Assembly: GCF_026343125.1 (NCBI RefSeq)
Contig: NZ_JAPEMB010000001.1
Coordinates: forward strand, 5,833,501 to 5,897,500
Origin: Streptomyces sp. NBC_00094
Lineage (GTDB): Bacteria; Actinomycetota; Actinomycetes; Streptomycetales; Streptomycetaceae
Direction of reading: 5' to 3'
DNA: 64,000 nt
Of this stretch, positions 18,887 through 27,588 are shown piece after piece. Under the pieces are notes generated by a model, which searched no databases, was not told the origin of the DNA, and saw only the letters and a list, made by a program, of their open reading frames with translations. Made by a program: the position numbers and the translations under genes. How positions within the stretch are numbered: the stretch's first letter is position 1; every line of letters begins with the position of its first letter.

Positions 18887-20499
18887 TGGGATTCGCCCGC
18901 ACCTGCTCCGTCGCCCTCGTCGGCGTCGAAGGCGTCGTCGTCGAGGTCCAGGCCGACCTCGAACCAGGCGTCGCCGCCTTCACCCTCGTCGGCCTCCCCG
19001 ACAAGAGCCTCAGCGAGAGCCGAGACCGCGTCCGCGCCGCCGTCGTCAACTCCGGCGCGGAATGGCCCCAGAAGAAACTCACCGTCGGCCTCAGCCCGGC
19101 ATCCGTCCCCAAGAGCGGCAGCAGCTTCGACCTGGCCGTCGCCGCCGCCGTCCTCGGCGCCGCCGAGCGCCTCGACCCCCGGGCCATCGCCGACCTCGTC
19201 CTCATCGGTGAACTCGGGCTCGACGGACGCGTCCGCCCCGTCCGCGGAGTCCTGCCCGCCGTCCTCGCCGCCGCCGATGCCGGATACCGCCAGGTCGTCG
19301 TCCCCGAACAGACCGCGGGCGAGGCCGCGCTCGTGCCCGGTGTCTCCGTCCTCGGCGTCCGCACCCTCCGTCAACTGATCGCCGTCCTCACCGACGAACC
19401 CGTCCCCGACGAGGAACCCACCGAGGAAGGACGACCCGACGCCATGCTCGCCGGCCTCCTCGTCCCCGGCGCGGGCCTCGGCACCGGACTCGCCGCCGAC
19501 CCCGCCGAAGGGCCCGACCTCGCCGACGTCGCCGGTCAGCACAGGGCCCGCCGCGCCCTGGAGATCGCCGCCGCGGGCAGCCACCACCTCCTGCTTTCCG
19601 GCCCTCCAGGCGCCGGAAAGACCATGCTGGCCGAACGACTCCAGGGCATCCTCCCGCCCCTCACCCGGCAGGAATCCCTCGAAGTCACCGCCGTCCACTC
19701 CGTCGCCGGCATCCTCCCGCCCGGTGAACCCCTCGTCCGGCGCGCTCCTTACTGCGCGCCGCACCACTCCGCCACCATGCAGTCCCTCGTCGGTGGCGGG
19801 AACGGCCTCCCCAGGCCCGGCGCCGTCTCCCTCGCGCACCGGGGAATCCTCTTCCTGGACGAAGCCCCCGAGTTCTCCGGCAAGGTCCTCGACGCGCTCC
19901 GCCAGCCCCTCGAATCCGGACACGTCGTCATCGCCCGCGCCGCGGGCGTCGTCCGCCTCCCCGCCCGCTTCCTCCTCGCCCTCGCCGCCAACCCCTGCCC
20001 CTGCGGACGGCACACCCTTCAAGGCGCCGGCTGCGAATGCCCCGCCTCTCTCGTCCGCCGCTACCAGGCCCGTCTCTCCGGGCCCCTGCTCGACCGCGTC
20101 GACCTGCGGGTCGAGGTCGAACCCGTCACCCGCGCCGACCTCCTCGGGCGGGGCGGCCGGGGTGAGACCACCGCGACCGTCGCCGACCGCGTGCACGAAG
20201 CCAGGGCCCGCGCCGCCGCACGCCTCGCCGATACGCCCTGGCACGTCAACAGCGAGATCCCCGGACACGAACTCCGTACCCGCTACCTCGCCGCACCCGG
20301 CGCCCTCGCCACCGCCGAACGCGATATCGAACGGGGGCTCCTCACCGCCCGCGGCCTCGACCGCGTCCTTCGCGTCGCCTGGACCGTCGCCGACCTCGCC
20401 GGACACGACAGGCCCGACAGCCAGGACATCGCCCTGGCACTCGAAATGCGCACCGGCATCGCGCGCGGCGTCCCCGTCGGAGCGGGGGAGCGCGCATGA
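18886..20499 (+). CDS. comM: YifB/ComM family Mg-chelatase-like ATPase
   Basis: A 537-residue AAA+ protein. The N-terminal Lon-substrate-like domain is followed by Walker A GPPGAGKTML near residue 244, Walker B ILFLDEAPEF and the Cys cluster NPCPCG. ComM is a helicase that promotes branch migration when transformed or transferred DNA recombines. It starts on the last base of yraN and overlaps dprA by 4 bases, forming the actinobacterial yraN-comM-dprA group. Confidence 0.92.
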   Translation: MGFARTCSVALVGVEGVVVEVQADLEPGVAAFTLVGLPDKSLSESRDRVRAAVVNSGAEWPQKKLTVGLSPASVPKSGSSFDLAVAAAVLGAAERLDPRAIADLVLIGELGLDGRVRPVRGVLPAVLAAADAGYRQVVVPEQTAGEAALVPGVSVLGVRTLRQLIAVLTDEPVPDEEPTEEGRPDAMLAGLLVPGAGLGTGLAADPAEGPDLADVAGQHRARRALEIAAAGSHHLLLSGPPGAGKTMLAERLQGILPPLTRQESLEVTAVHSVAGILPPGEPLVRRAPYCAPHHSATMQSLVGGGNGLPRPGAVSLAHRGILFLDEAPEFSGKVLDALRQPLESGHVVIARAAGVVRLPARFLLALAANPCPCGRHTLQGAGCECPASLVRRYQARLSGPLLDRVDLRVEVEPVTRADLLGRGGRGETTATVADRVHEARARAAARLADTPWHVNSEIPGHELRTRYLAAPGALATAERDIERGLLTARGLDRVLRVAWTVADLAGHDRPDSQDIALALEMRTGIARGVPVGAGERA

Positions 20500-21656
20500 C
20501 CGGCTCCGAGCCGGACGAGCGCCTCGTCCGCGCCACCCTCACCCGGGCCGTCGAACCCGGCGACGAACACGCGGGGCGCTGGCTCCGCCGCTACGGCGCC
20601 ACCGGTTTCCTCGACCGCCTCCTGCACTCCGGCGGCGACGACCCCTTCCCCGGCACGGGAGCGAAACGCGTCGACAGCTGGCGACGACGCGCCACCACCG
20701 CCGAACCGGCCCGCGACCTCGACACCGTCCACCGGCTCGGCGGCCGCTTCCTCGTCCCCGGCGACATCGAATGGCCGCGTCAACTCGACGACCTCGGCGA
20801 CGCCCGCCCTCTCGGCCTCTGGATCCGGGGCCCGGCCGACCTGCGTACCTGGGCCCTGAGCTCCGTCGCCCTCGTCGGAGCCCGCGCCTGCACCCCGTAC
20901 GGCGCCCACACCGCCGCCGACCTCGCCACCGGCCTCGCCCGGCAGGGCTGGGTCGTCGTCTCCGGCGCCGCCTACGGCATCGACGGCGCCGCCCACCGGG
21001 GCGCCCTCGCCGCCGGCGGGGCCACCGTCGCGGTCCTCGCCTGCGGCGTCGACACCCCGTACCCCCGCGGCCACGGTCAGCTCATCGACCGCATCGCGGA
21101 ACAAGGGCTCGTCGTCGGGGAGCTCCCGCCGGAGAGTCACCCCACCCGGAGCCGCTTCATCCTCCGCAACCGCCTGATCGCCGCCCTCACCCGGGGCACC
21201 GTCGTCGTCGAGGCCCAGCACCGCAGCGGCTCCCTCGTCACCGCCCGGGCCGCCGCCCGCCTCGGCCGCCACACCATGGGCGTCCCCGGCCCCGTCACGA
21301 GCGCGCTCTCCGCCGGCGTCCACGAACTCCTCCGCGGCGACGCCGTCCTCGTCACCGACGCCCAGGAGATCGTCGAACTCGTCGGCGCCATGGGTGAACT
21401 CGCCCCCGCCCGACGCGGCCCCGTCCTGCCCCGCGACCTGCTCGCCCCCGCCACCGCGCACATCCTCGAAGCCGTCCCCGCCCGTGGCCCCACCCCCACC
21501 ACGGTCATCGCCCGCCGTGCCGGAACCCACCCCGACGACACCCTCGCCAAGCTGTACGAACTGCACTCTCTCGGCTTCGTCGAACGGTACGGAGAGGGCT
21601 GGCAGTTGACGAACACGGGCACACAGCGATCGAACGCGCGGCGAGGCGATACTTGA
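20496..21656 (+). CDS. dprA: DNA processing protein DprA
   Basis: A 386-residue DprA/Smf protein that loads RecA onto single-stranded DNA. The Rossmann-like core shows VALVGARACTPYG, VVSGAAYGIDGAAHRGAL and GRHTMGVPGPV; a C-terminal winged-helix-like domain follows. It overlaps comM by ATGA. In Streptomyces it is linked with plasmid and chromosomal DNA handling rather than natural transformation. Confidence 0.93.
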   Translation: MTGSEPDERLVRATLTRAVEPGDEHAGRWLRRYGATGFLDRLLHSGGDDPFPGTGAKRVDSWRRRATTAEPARDLDTVHRLGGRFLVPGDIEWPRQLDDLGDARPLGLWIRGPADLRTWALSSVALVGARACTPYGAHTAADLATGLARQGWVVVSGAAYGIDGAAHRGALAAGGATVAVLACGVDTPYPRGHGQLIDRIAEQGLVVGELPPESHPTRSRFILRNRLIAALTRGTVVVEAQHRSGSLVTARAAARLGRHTMGVPGPVTSALSAGVHELLRGDAVLVTDAQEIVELVGAMGELAPARRGPVLPRDLLAPATAHILEAVPARGPTPTTVIARRAGTHPDDTLAKLYELHSLGFVERYGEGWQLTNTGTQRSNARRGDT

Positions 21657-21895
21657 CCTGGCGCATACGGGTGACAGGGTGAAGCCGATGAGCACTCGAG
21701 TTCATTCGGCCGAATCCGAGGGGTCGACGCGCGCCGCGGCCCGGGTTCGAAGATGTGGCCGACGGAGGCCACCCGGACCGGCGCGATCCGCAGATGTTCG
21801 CGCACCGCGACAGCGCACTCACGCTACGCTCACCAGGATTCCCGACAGGACACCCTCACCGACACACCCGACAGCAGAACGGCTCAAGGCAACGC

Positions 21896-22732
21896 ATGCC
21901 CCAGCACACCTCCGGGTCTGACCGCGCTGCGGTGCCCCCAGCAGCCCGGGGCGCCGTGCGACCGCCCGCACCGACCTCGCTCGACGAGCTGTGGCGGTCG
22001 TACAAGGACACGGGCGACGAGCGGCTGCGGGAACAGCTGATCCTGCACTACTCGCCGCTGGTCAAGTACGTCGCCGGACGCGTCAGTGTGGGGCTGCCGT
22101 CCAACGTGGAACAGGCCGATTTCGTCTCCTCCGGAGTCTTCGGCCTCATCGACGCCATCGAGAAGTTCGACGTCGAGCGCGCCATCAAGTTCGAGACGTA
22201 CGCCATCACCCGCATCCGCGGCGCCATGATCGACGAACTCCGCGCCCTGGACTGGATCCCGCGCTCCGTCCGCCAGAAGGCGCGCAACGTCGAACGCGCC
22301 TACGCGACCCTCGAAGCGCAGCTCCGCCGGACCCCCTCCGAGAGCGAGGTCGCCGCGGAGATGGACGTCACGCTGGAGGAACTGCACGCGGTTTTCAGCC
22401 AGTTGTCCCTGGCGAACGTCGTCGCTCTGGAGGAGCTGCTGCACGTCGGCGGCGAGGGCGGCGACCGGCTCTCCCTGATGGACACCCTGGAGGACACGGC
22501 GGCGGACAACCCCGTCGAGGTCGCGGAGGACCATGAGCTGCGCCGGCTGCTCGCCCGTGCGATCAACACGCTCCCCGAGCGGGAGAAGACCGTCGTCACG
22601 CTCTACTACTACGAGGGCCTCACCCTGGCCGAGATCGGTAACGTCCTCGGTGTCACGGAGAGCCGCGTCAGCCAGATCCACACCAAGTCCGTGCTCCAGC
22701 TCCGAGCCAAGCTGGCCGACGTCGGACGCTGA
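21896..22732 (+). CDS. whiG: Sporulation sigma factor WhiG
   Basis: A 278-residue FliA-type sigma factor that commits aerial hyphae to sporulation. Regions 2 (HYSPLVKYVAGRVSVGLP, AIKFETYAITRIRGAMIDEL), 3 and 4 (ALPEREKTVV-like and TLAEIGNVLGVTESRVSQIH) are all visible. ATG 21896 gives the known N-terminus MPQHTSGSDRAAVPP; the longer frame from 21755 is the leader. About 240 bases separate it from dprA; I see no strong promoter match there. The stop overlaps a -35-like sequence for the next gene. Confidence 0.96.
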   Translation: MPQHTSGSDRAAVPPAARGAVRPPAPTSLDELWRSYKDTGDERLREQLILHYSPLVKYVAGRVSVGLPSNVEQADFVSSGVFGLIDAIEKFDVERAIKFETYAITRIRGAMIDELRALDWIPRSVRQKARNVERAYATLEAQLRRTPSESEVAAEMDVTLEELHAVFSQLSLANVVALEELLHVGGEGGDRLSLMDTLEDTAADNPVEVAEDHELRRLLARAINTLPEREKTVVTLYYYEGLTLAEIGNVLGVTESRVSQIHTKSVLQLRAKLADVGR

Positions 22733-22756
22733 CGTACCCGGGGCCGGTCGTACAGT
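22729..22756 (+). promoter_or_regulatory. Promoter of the TetR gene
   Basis: CTGACG (22729-22734), 16 bases, TACAGT (22751-22756). The GTG start at 22763 is 6 bases after the -10 box, so the message would be leaderless. The -35 box overlaps the whiG stop codon. Confidence 0.5.
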
Positions 22757-22762
22757 GGAGCC

Positions 22763-23353
22763 GTGCCCAGGATTCGAGCGGCCTCCGTGGCCGAGCACCG
22801 GACGATGCAGCGAGGCGCCCTGCTGGACGCCGCGCGTTCCCTGCTGTCCGAGGGCGGTACGGAGGCGTTGACCTTCCCCGCGCTCGCCGAGCGGACGGGC
22901 CTGGCCCGGTCCTCGGTCTACGAGTACTTCCGATCGCGCGCGGCCGTCGTCGAGGAGCTGTGCGCCGTCGACTTCCCCGTCTGGGCCGCCGAGGTCGAGA
23001 ACGCCATGGCCGGTGCCGATACGCCCGAGGGCAAGGTCGAGGCGTACGTCCGCGCCCAGCTGACCCTCGTCGGGGACCGGCGCCACCGAGCCGTCGTCGC
23101 GATCTCCGCGAGCGAGCTGGACGACGGCGCCCGCGAGAAGATCCGCGCGGCCCACGGCGGCCTCGTCGCCATGATCGTCGAAGCCCTCGCCGCGCTGGGT
23201 CAGTCCGAACCCCGCCTGGGCGCCATGCTTCTCCAGGGAGTCGTGGACGCGGCCGTCCGCCGCATCGAGCTCGGCGCGGCGGAGGACCCCGACGCCATCG
23301 CGGAAGCCGCGGTGACCATGGCCCTCCACGGCGTCACCGCTCCCCGAAGCTGA
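22763..23353 (+). CDS. TetR family transcriptional regulator
   Basis: A 196-residue one-domain-plus-ligand-pocket repressor. The N-terminal helix-turn-helix is clear in ALTFPALAERTGLARSSVYE followed by YFRSR (residues 34-58). The C-terminal ligand region is Ala-rich. No ribosome binding site precedes the GTG, agreeing with a leaderless mRNA. The target is unknown; it lies next to whiG in a conserved Streptomyces order and overlaps the convergent M23 gene by 20 bases. Confidence 0.85.
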   Translation: MPRIRAASVAEHRTMQRGALLDAARSLLSEGGTEALTFPALAERTGLARSSVYEYFRSRAAVVEELCAVDFPVWAAEVENAMAGADTPEGKVEAYVRAQLTLVGDRRHRAVVAISASELDDGAREKIRAAHGGLVAMIVEALAALGQSEPRLGAMLLQGVVDAAVRRIELGAAEDPDAIAEAAVTMALHGVTAPRS

Positions 23354-23885
23354 CCCCCGAAGTCCTCCCCGCCGCCGCGCCCGGACCCCGAGTGCCGAGC
23401 CCCCCGGCCGAGATGTCTCCCTCACCCCGCACGCCTCGGTCGGCCGGGGGGAGGAGACGTGAGGGGGGTCTTCTCGTGAGGAGGAGGGGGTTCAGGTAGG
23501 TGGTGCCGCGGAGGAGGCCCCAGTGGAGGCAGTTCTCCGGGCAGTGGCTGTTCGGTGCGACTCGGGCCAGGAGGGTGCCCGGCCGGACCCGGGTGCCCGC
23601 TCGTACCAGCGGGGTCACCGGGGAGAAGGTCGTGCGGAGCGGGGGAGTGCCCGTGGCCGGGAGGGTGAGGGTGAGGACCCCGCGGCCGCCGACCGGGCCC
23701 GCGAAGGTGACCGTTCCGGCGGTGGGGGCGAGGACCGGGGTGTTCGGTGGGGCCGCCAGGTCGACGCCCCGGTGCCCGGGGGCGTACGGGCCGGCCGGGG
23801 GTTGCCAGCCGCGGAGGATCTCGGGCGGCGGCGGGGCCACCGGCCAGAGCAGGCCGAGGGCCAGGAGCAGGGTCATGAGGCGCAT
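23334..23885 (-). CDS. M23 family (LytM-like) secreted peptidase-like protein
   Basis: A 183-residue exported protein: a short N-terminus with a hydrophobic signal segment (LMTLLLALGLLWPV) and an M23 domain. HRGVDLAAP gives the first His and Asp zinc ligands, and LHWG the last His. However, the usual HxH is CLH here (NCLHWGL), so one catalytic His is a Cys. M23 enzymes cut peptidoglycan peptides; degenerate members often act as activators. ATG 23885 was chosen over 23996 because a signal peptide starts there and GGGGAG lies 7-9 bases upstream. The C-terminus is low complexity. Confidence 0.75.
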   Translation of the reverse strand: MRLMTLLLALGLLWPVAPPPPEILRGWQPPAGPYAPGHRGVDLAAPPNTPVLAPTAGTVTFAGPVGGRGVLTLTLPATGTPPLRTTFSPVTPLVRAGTRVRPGTLLARVAPNSHCPENCLHWGLLRGTTYLNPLLLTRRPPSRLLPPADRGVRGEGDISAGGLGTRGPGAAAGRTSGVSFGER

Positions 23886-24140
23886 GGGGAAAGGCTCCCC
23901 GGGGCGGGCGTTTCGCGGGGGTCGGTAACGGTATCTGTGGACTACTCGCCGGTTGTGGACAGCGCCGTCACCCGCCGCTCCAGGGTTCCCGTACACTTCC
24001 TATGGCGACTCGGGTCACCGGGTCGACTTCGCACGCCCCGCCATCGCCCTCACAGGTCGTGGCAGCGCCTTTCGGTCCCTCGTGGGCATGGCGCGTCGGG
24101 GCGTCAGGAACACAACCGAGAAACCCAAGGAGATACGGCC

Positions 24141-25064
24141 ATGGCCGTCGTCACGATGCGGGAGCTGCTGGAAAGCGGCGTCCACTTCGGTCACCAGACC
24201 CGTCGTTGGAACCCGAAGATGAAGCGCTTCATCTTCACGGAGCGCAACGGCATCTACATCATCGACCTGCTCCAGTCGCTGTCGTACATCGACCGCGCCT
24301 TCGAGTTCGTCAAGGAGACCGTCGCGCACGGCGGCTCCATCATGTTCGTCGGTACGAAGAAGCAGGCCCAGGAGGCCATCGCCGAGCAGGCGACGCGTGT
24401 CGGCATGCCGTACGTCAACCAGCGTTGGCTCGGTGGCATGCTCACCAACTTCTCCACCGTCTACAAGCGTCTGCAGCGCCTCAAGGAGCTCGAGCAGATC
24501 GACTTCGAGGACGTCGCCGCCTCGGGTCTCACCAAGAAGGAGCTCCTGGTCCTCTCTCGCGAGAAGGCCAAGCTGGAGAAGACCCTCGGTGGTATCCGCG
24601 AGATGTCCAAGGTTCCCAGCGCCGTCTGGATCGTGGACACGAAGAAGGAGCACATCGCCGTCGGCGAGGCTCGCAAGCTCAAGATCCCGGTCGTCGCGAT
24701 CCTCGACACCAACTGCGACCCCGACGAGGTCGACTACAAGATCCCGGGCAACGACGACGCGATCCGCTCCGTCACCCTGCTCACCCGCGTGATCGCCGAC
24801 GCCGTCGCCGAGGGCCTCATCGCCCGTTCCGGTGCCGCGACCGGTGACTCGAAGCCGGGCGAGAAGGCCGCCGGCGAGCCCCTCGCCGAGTGGGAGCGCG
24901 ACCTGCTCGAGGGTGAGAAGAAGGCCGACGACGCCGAGGTCCAGACCTCCGCCGAGACCGAGAAGGTCGCGGACGCCGAGGCTGCCGACGCCGCCGAGGT
25001 CGTGGCCGAGGCCGCTGCCGAGGTCGTCGCCGAGGCTCCGGCCGCGGACGCCGAGCAGGCCTGA
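24141..25064 (+). CDS. rpsB: 30S ribosomal protein S2
   Basis: A 307-residue S2, longer than the E. coli protein (241) because of an Ala/Glu-rich C-terminal tail of about 55 residues. The core has HFGHQTRRWNPKM and NQRWLGGMLTN. AAGGAGA lies 8 bases before ATG 24141. The leader of about 255 bases after the divergent M23 gene shows a TACACT -10-like box at 23991; no clear -35 accompanies it. Confidence 0.97.
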   Translation: MAVVTMRELLESGVHFGHQTRRWNPKMKRFIFTERNGIYIIDLLQSLSYIDRAFEFVKETVAHGGSIMFVGTKKQAQEAIAEQATRVGMPYVNQRWLGGMLTNFSTVYKRLQRLKELEQIDFEDVAASGLTKKELLVLSREKAKLEKTLGGIREMSKVPSAVWIVDTKKEHIAVGEARKLKIPVVAILDTNCDPDEVDYKIPGNDDAIRSVTLLTRVIADAVAEGLIARSGAATGDSKPGEKAAGEPLAEWERDLLEGEKKADDAEVQTSAETEKVADAEAADAAEVVAEAAAEVVAEAPAADAEQA

Positions 25065-25086
25065 CCCTTCAGGACCTTCGGGTGAC

Positions 25087-25118
25087 GACGGCGGGGGAGC
25101 GCGTTGACCCCCGCCGTC
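25087..25118 (+). terminator. rpsB-tsf intergenic hairpin
   Basis: An 11-base stem (25087-25097 with 25108-25118) around a 10-base loop, no T-run. A partial terminator between rpsB and tsf is known in other bacteria and would lower tsf relative to rpsB. Confidence 0.6.
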
Positions 25119-25167
25119 CACCCGTGGACCCGCCCGATCTTTCAGACTTCGAGAGAGAAACAGACTC

Positions 25168-26004
25168 ATGGCGAACTACACCGCCGCTGACGTCAAGAAG
25201 CTCCGCGAGCTCACCGGCGCCGGCATGATGGACTGCAAGAAGGCCCTGGACGAGGCCGACGGCGATGTCGACAAGGCCGTAGAGGCCCTGCGCATCAAGG
25301 GCCAGAAGGGTGTCGCCAAGCGTGAGGGCCGCTCCGCCGAGAACGGCGCCGTGGTCTCCCTCATCGCCGACGACAACACCTCCGGTGTCCTCGTCGAGCT
25401 GAAGTGCGAGACGGACTTCGTCGCCAAGGGTGACAAGTTCCAGGCCGTCGCCGACCAGCTTGCCGCTCACGTCGCCGCCACCTCCCCGGCCGACCTGGAG
25501 GCGCTGCTCGCCTCCGAGATCGAGGCCGGCAAGACCGTGCAGGCGTTCGTCGACGAGGCCAACGCCAACCTCGGCGAGAAGATCGTCCTGGACCGCTTCG
25601 CGCAGTACGCCGACGGCTTCGTCTTCTCGTACATGCACCGCACGATGCCGGACCTCCCGCCGCAGATCGGTGTCCTCGTCGAGTTCGACAAGGCCGACGC
25701 CGCCGTCGCCAAGGGCATCGCCCAGCACATCGCCGCCTTCGCGCCGAAGTACCTCACCCGTGAGGACGTTCCGGCCGAGGTCGTCGAGACCGAGCGTCGC
25801 GTCGCCGAGGAGACCACCCGCGCCGAGGGCAAGCCCGAGGCCGCGCTCCCGAAGATCGTCGAGGGTCGCGTGAACGGCTTCTTCAAGGACGCGACGCTGC
25901 TCGGTCAGCCGTACGCCCTTGACAACAAGAAGTCCGTCCAGCAGATCCTGGACGAGGCCGGTGTCACCCTGAAGCGCTTCACCCGCATCAAGGTCGGCAT
26001 CTGA
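25168..26004 (+). CDS. tsf: Elongation factor Ts
   Basis: A 278-residue nucleotide exchange factor for EF-Tu. The N-terminal domain TAADVKKLRELTGAGMMDCK and KCETDFVAKGD are diagnostic. GAGAGA precedes ATG 25168. The C-terminus FTRIKVGI is typical. It follows rpsB after a hairpin, the standard bacterial order. Confidence 0.97.
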   Translation: MANYTAADVKKLRELTGAGMMDCKKALDEADGDVDKAVEALRIKGQKGVAKREGRSAENGAVVSLIADDNTSGVLVELKCETDFVAKGDKFQAVADQLAAHVAATSPADLEALLASEIEAGKTVQAFVDEANANLGEKIVLDRFAQYADGFVFSYMHRTMPDLPPQIGVLVEFDKADAAVAKGIAQHIAAFAPKYLTREDVPAEVVETERRVAEETTRAEGKPEAALPKIVEGRVNGFFKDATLLGQPYALDNKKSVQQILDEAGVTLKRFTRIKVGI

Positions 26005-26091
26005 GTCCGTCCGCGAACGCGACGGACACCGGACCCCGGTAGGGTCTGAGGCAGTCGTCCGCCCCCGCGCAGGACGACCGCAGATCTGACG

Positions 26092-26143
26092 AGGAGGCCA
26101 TTGCCGTACGGGATACCGCGAGGACCCAAGGCAATGGCCTCCT
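26092..26143 (+). terminator. Long 14-bp hairpin between tsf and pyrH
   Basis: Arms AGGAGGCCATTGCC (26092-26105) and its exact complement (26130-26143), with a 24-base loop. A TAGGGT -10-like box at 26040 lies before it and the pyrH start after it. The hairpin can therefore be a tsf terminator or an attenuator in the pyrH leader. Its right arm contains CCTCCTT, complementary to Shine-Dalgarno sequences. Confidence 0.65.
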
Positions 26144-26167
26144 TCGTATGTGCACGAGGAGATCTCC

Positions 26168-26932
26168 ATGAACCAGGGCGCCGTACAGGGCGACGACAAC
26201 AACGGCAAAAAGGCCGGCCGCTACATGCTGAAGCTGTCCGGAGAAGCCTTCTCCGGCGGTACGGGCCTGGGCGTCGACCCCAACGTCGTGCACGCCATCG
26301 CGCGTGAGATCGCGGCGGTCGTACGCGACGGCGCGGAGATCGCGGTGGTGATCGGCGGCGGCAACTTCTTCCGTGGCGCCGAGCTCCAGCAGCGCGGCAT
26401 GGACCGGGCCCGCTCGGACTACATGGGCATGCTCGGCACCGTGATGAACTGCCTCGCTCTCCAGGACTTCCTGGAGAAGGAGGGCATCGACTCCCGCGTC
26501 CAGACCGCCATCACCATGGGCCAGGTCGCCGAGCCGTACATTCCGCTGCGCGCCGTCCGCCACCTGGAGAAGGGCCGTGTGGTCATCTTCGGTGCGGGCA
26601 TGGGCATGCCGTACTTCTCCACCGACACCACCGCTGCCCAGCGGGCCCTGGAGATCGACGCCGAGGCCCTGCTCATGGGCAAGAACGGCGTGGACGGGGT
26701 CTACGACTCCGACCCGAAGGCCAACCCCAACGCGGTCAAGTTCGACGCGCTGGAATACGGCGAGGTGCTCTCCCGCGACCTCAAGGTCGCCGACGCCACC
26801 GCCATCACCCTGTGCCGGGACAACAAGCTCCCGATCCTCGTCTTCGAACTGCTCACCGAGGGCAATATCGCTCGCGCGGTGAAGGGTGAGAAGATCGGCA
26901 CGCTCGTGAGCGACCAGGGCACCCGGGCCTGA
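26168..26932 (+). CDS. pyrH: UMP kinase
   Basis: A 254-residue amino-acid-kinase-fold UMP kinase making UDP from UMP. MLKLSGEAFSG, VVIGGGNFFRG and GNPYFSTDT-type residues (here GMPYFSTDTTAA) mark the nucleotide sites. ATG 26168 has GAGGAGAT 5 bases upstream; the earlier ATG at 26150 lacks this spacing. It is followed by frr, as usual. Confidence 0.97.
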   Translation: MNQGAVQGDDNNGKKAGRYMLKLSGEAFSGGTGLGVDPNVVHAIAREIAAVVRDGAEIAVVIGGGNFFRGAELQQRGMDRARSDYMGMLGTVMNCLALQDFLEKEGIDSRVQTAITMGQVAEPYIPLRAVRHLEKGRVVIFGAGMGMPYFSTDTTAAQRALEIDAEALLMGKNGVDGVYDSDPKANPNAVKFDALEYGEVLSRDLKVADATAITLCRDNKLPILVFELLTEGNIARAVKGEKIGTLVSDQGTRA

Positions 26933-27030
26933 CACCCGAACCGGGAACCGCCCCGCAAGGGGATGGGACAGAGCCCTGCCGGTCGTACCCACCGTGCAGG
27001 ACACAACGCGACGACACGCAGGAGCATGTG

Positions 27031-27588
27031 GTGATCGAAGAGACCCTCCTCGAGGCCGAGGAGAAGATGGAGAAGGCCGTCGTGGTCGCCAAGGAGGACT
27101 TCGCCGCGATCCGCACCGGCCGTGCGCACCCGGCGATGTTCAACAAGATCGTGGCCGACTACTACGGCGCCATCACCCCCATCAACCAGCTCGCGTCGTT
27201 CTCCGTTCCGGAGCCGCGCATGGCTGTGGTGACCCCGTTCGACAAGAGCGCCCTGCGCAACATCGAGCAGGCGATCCGGGACTCGGACCTCGGTGTCAAC
27301 CCGAGCAACGACGGCAACATCATCCGGGTGGTGTTCCCCGAGCTGACCGAGGAGCGCCGCCGGGAGTACATCAAGGTGGCCAAGAGCAAGGCCGAGGACT
27401 CGAAGATCTCGATCCGCTCGGTGCGCCGCAAGGCCAAGGAGTCCATCGACAAGCTCGTCAAGGACGGCGAGGTCGGCGAGGACGACGGCCGTCGCGCCGA
27501 GAAGGAGCTCGACGACACCACCGCGAAGTACGTCGCGCAGGTGGACGAGCTGCTGAAGCACAAGGAAGCCGAGCTGCTCGAGGTCTGA
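27031..27588 (+). CDS. frr: Ribosome recycling factor
   Basis: A 185-residue protein that splits post-termination ribosomes with EF-G. RTGRAHPAMF, YYGAITPINQLASF and IRSVRRKAKESIDKLVKDGE are family hallmarks. Start GTG 27031 gives the standard length and has AGGAG 6 bases upstream; ATG 27026 (out of frame) and GTG 27028 are less suitable. The stop overlaps cdsA by one base. Confidence 0.96.
   Translation: MIEETLLEAEEKMEKAVVVAKEDFAAIRTGRAHPAMFNKIVADYYGAITPINQLASFSVPEPRMAVVTPFDKSALRNIEQAIRDSDLGVNPSNDGNIIRVVFPELTEERRREYIKVAKSKAEDSKISIRSVRRKAKESIDKLVKDGEVGEDDGRRAEKELDDTTAKYVAQVDELLKHKEAELLEV

Noticed and set aside
26101..26307. Leader peptide starting with TTG in the pyrH leader
   Set aside because: The frame runs far into pyrH and lacks coding character.
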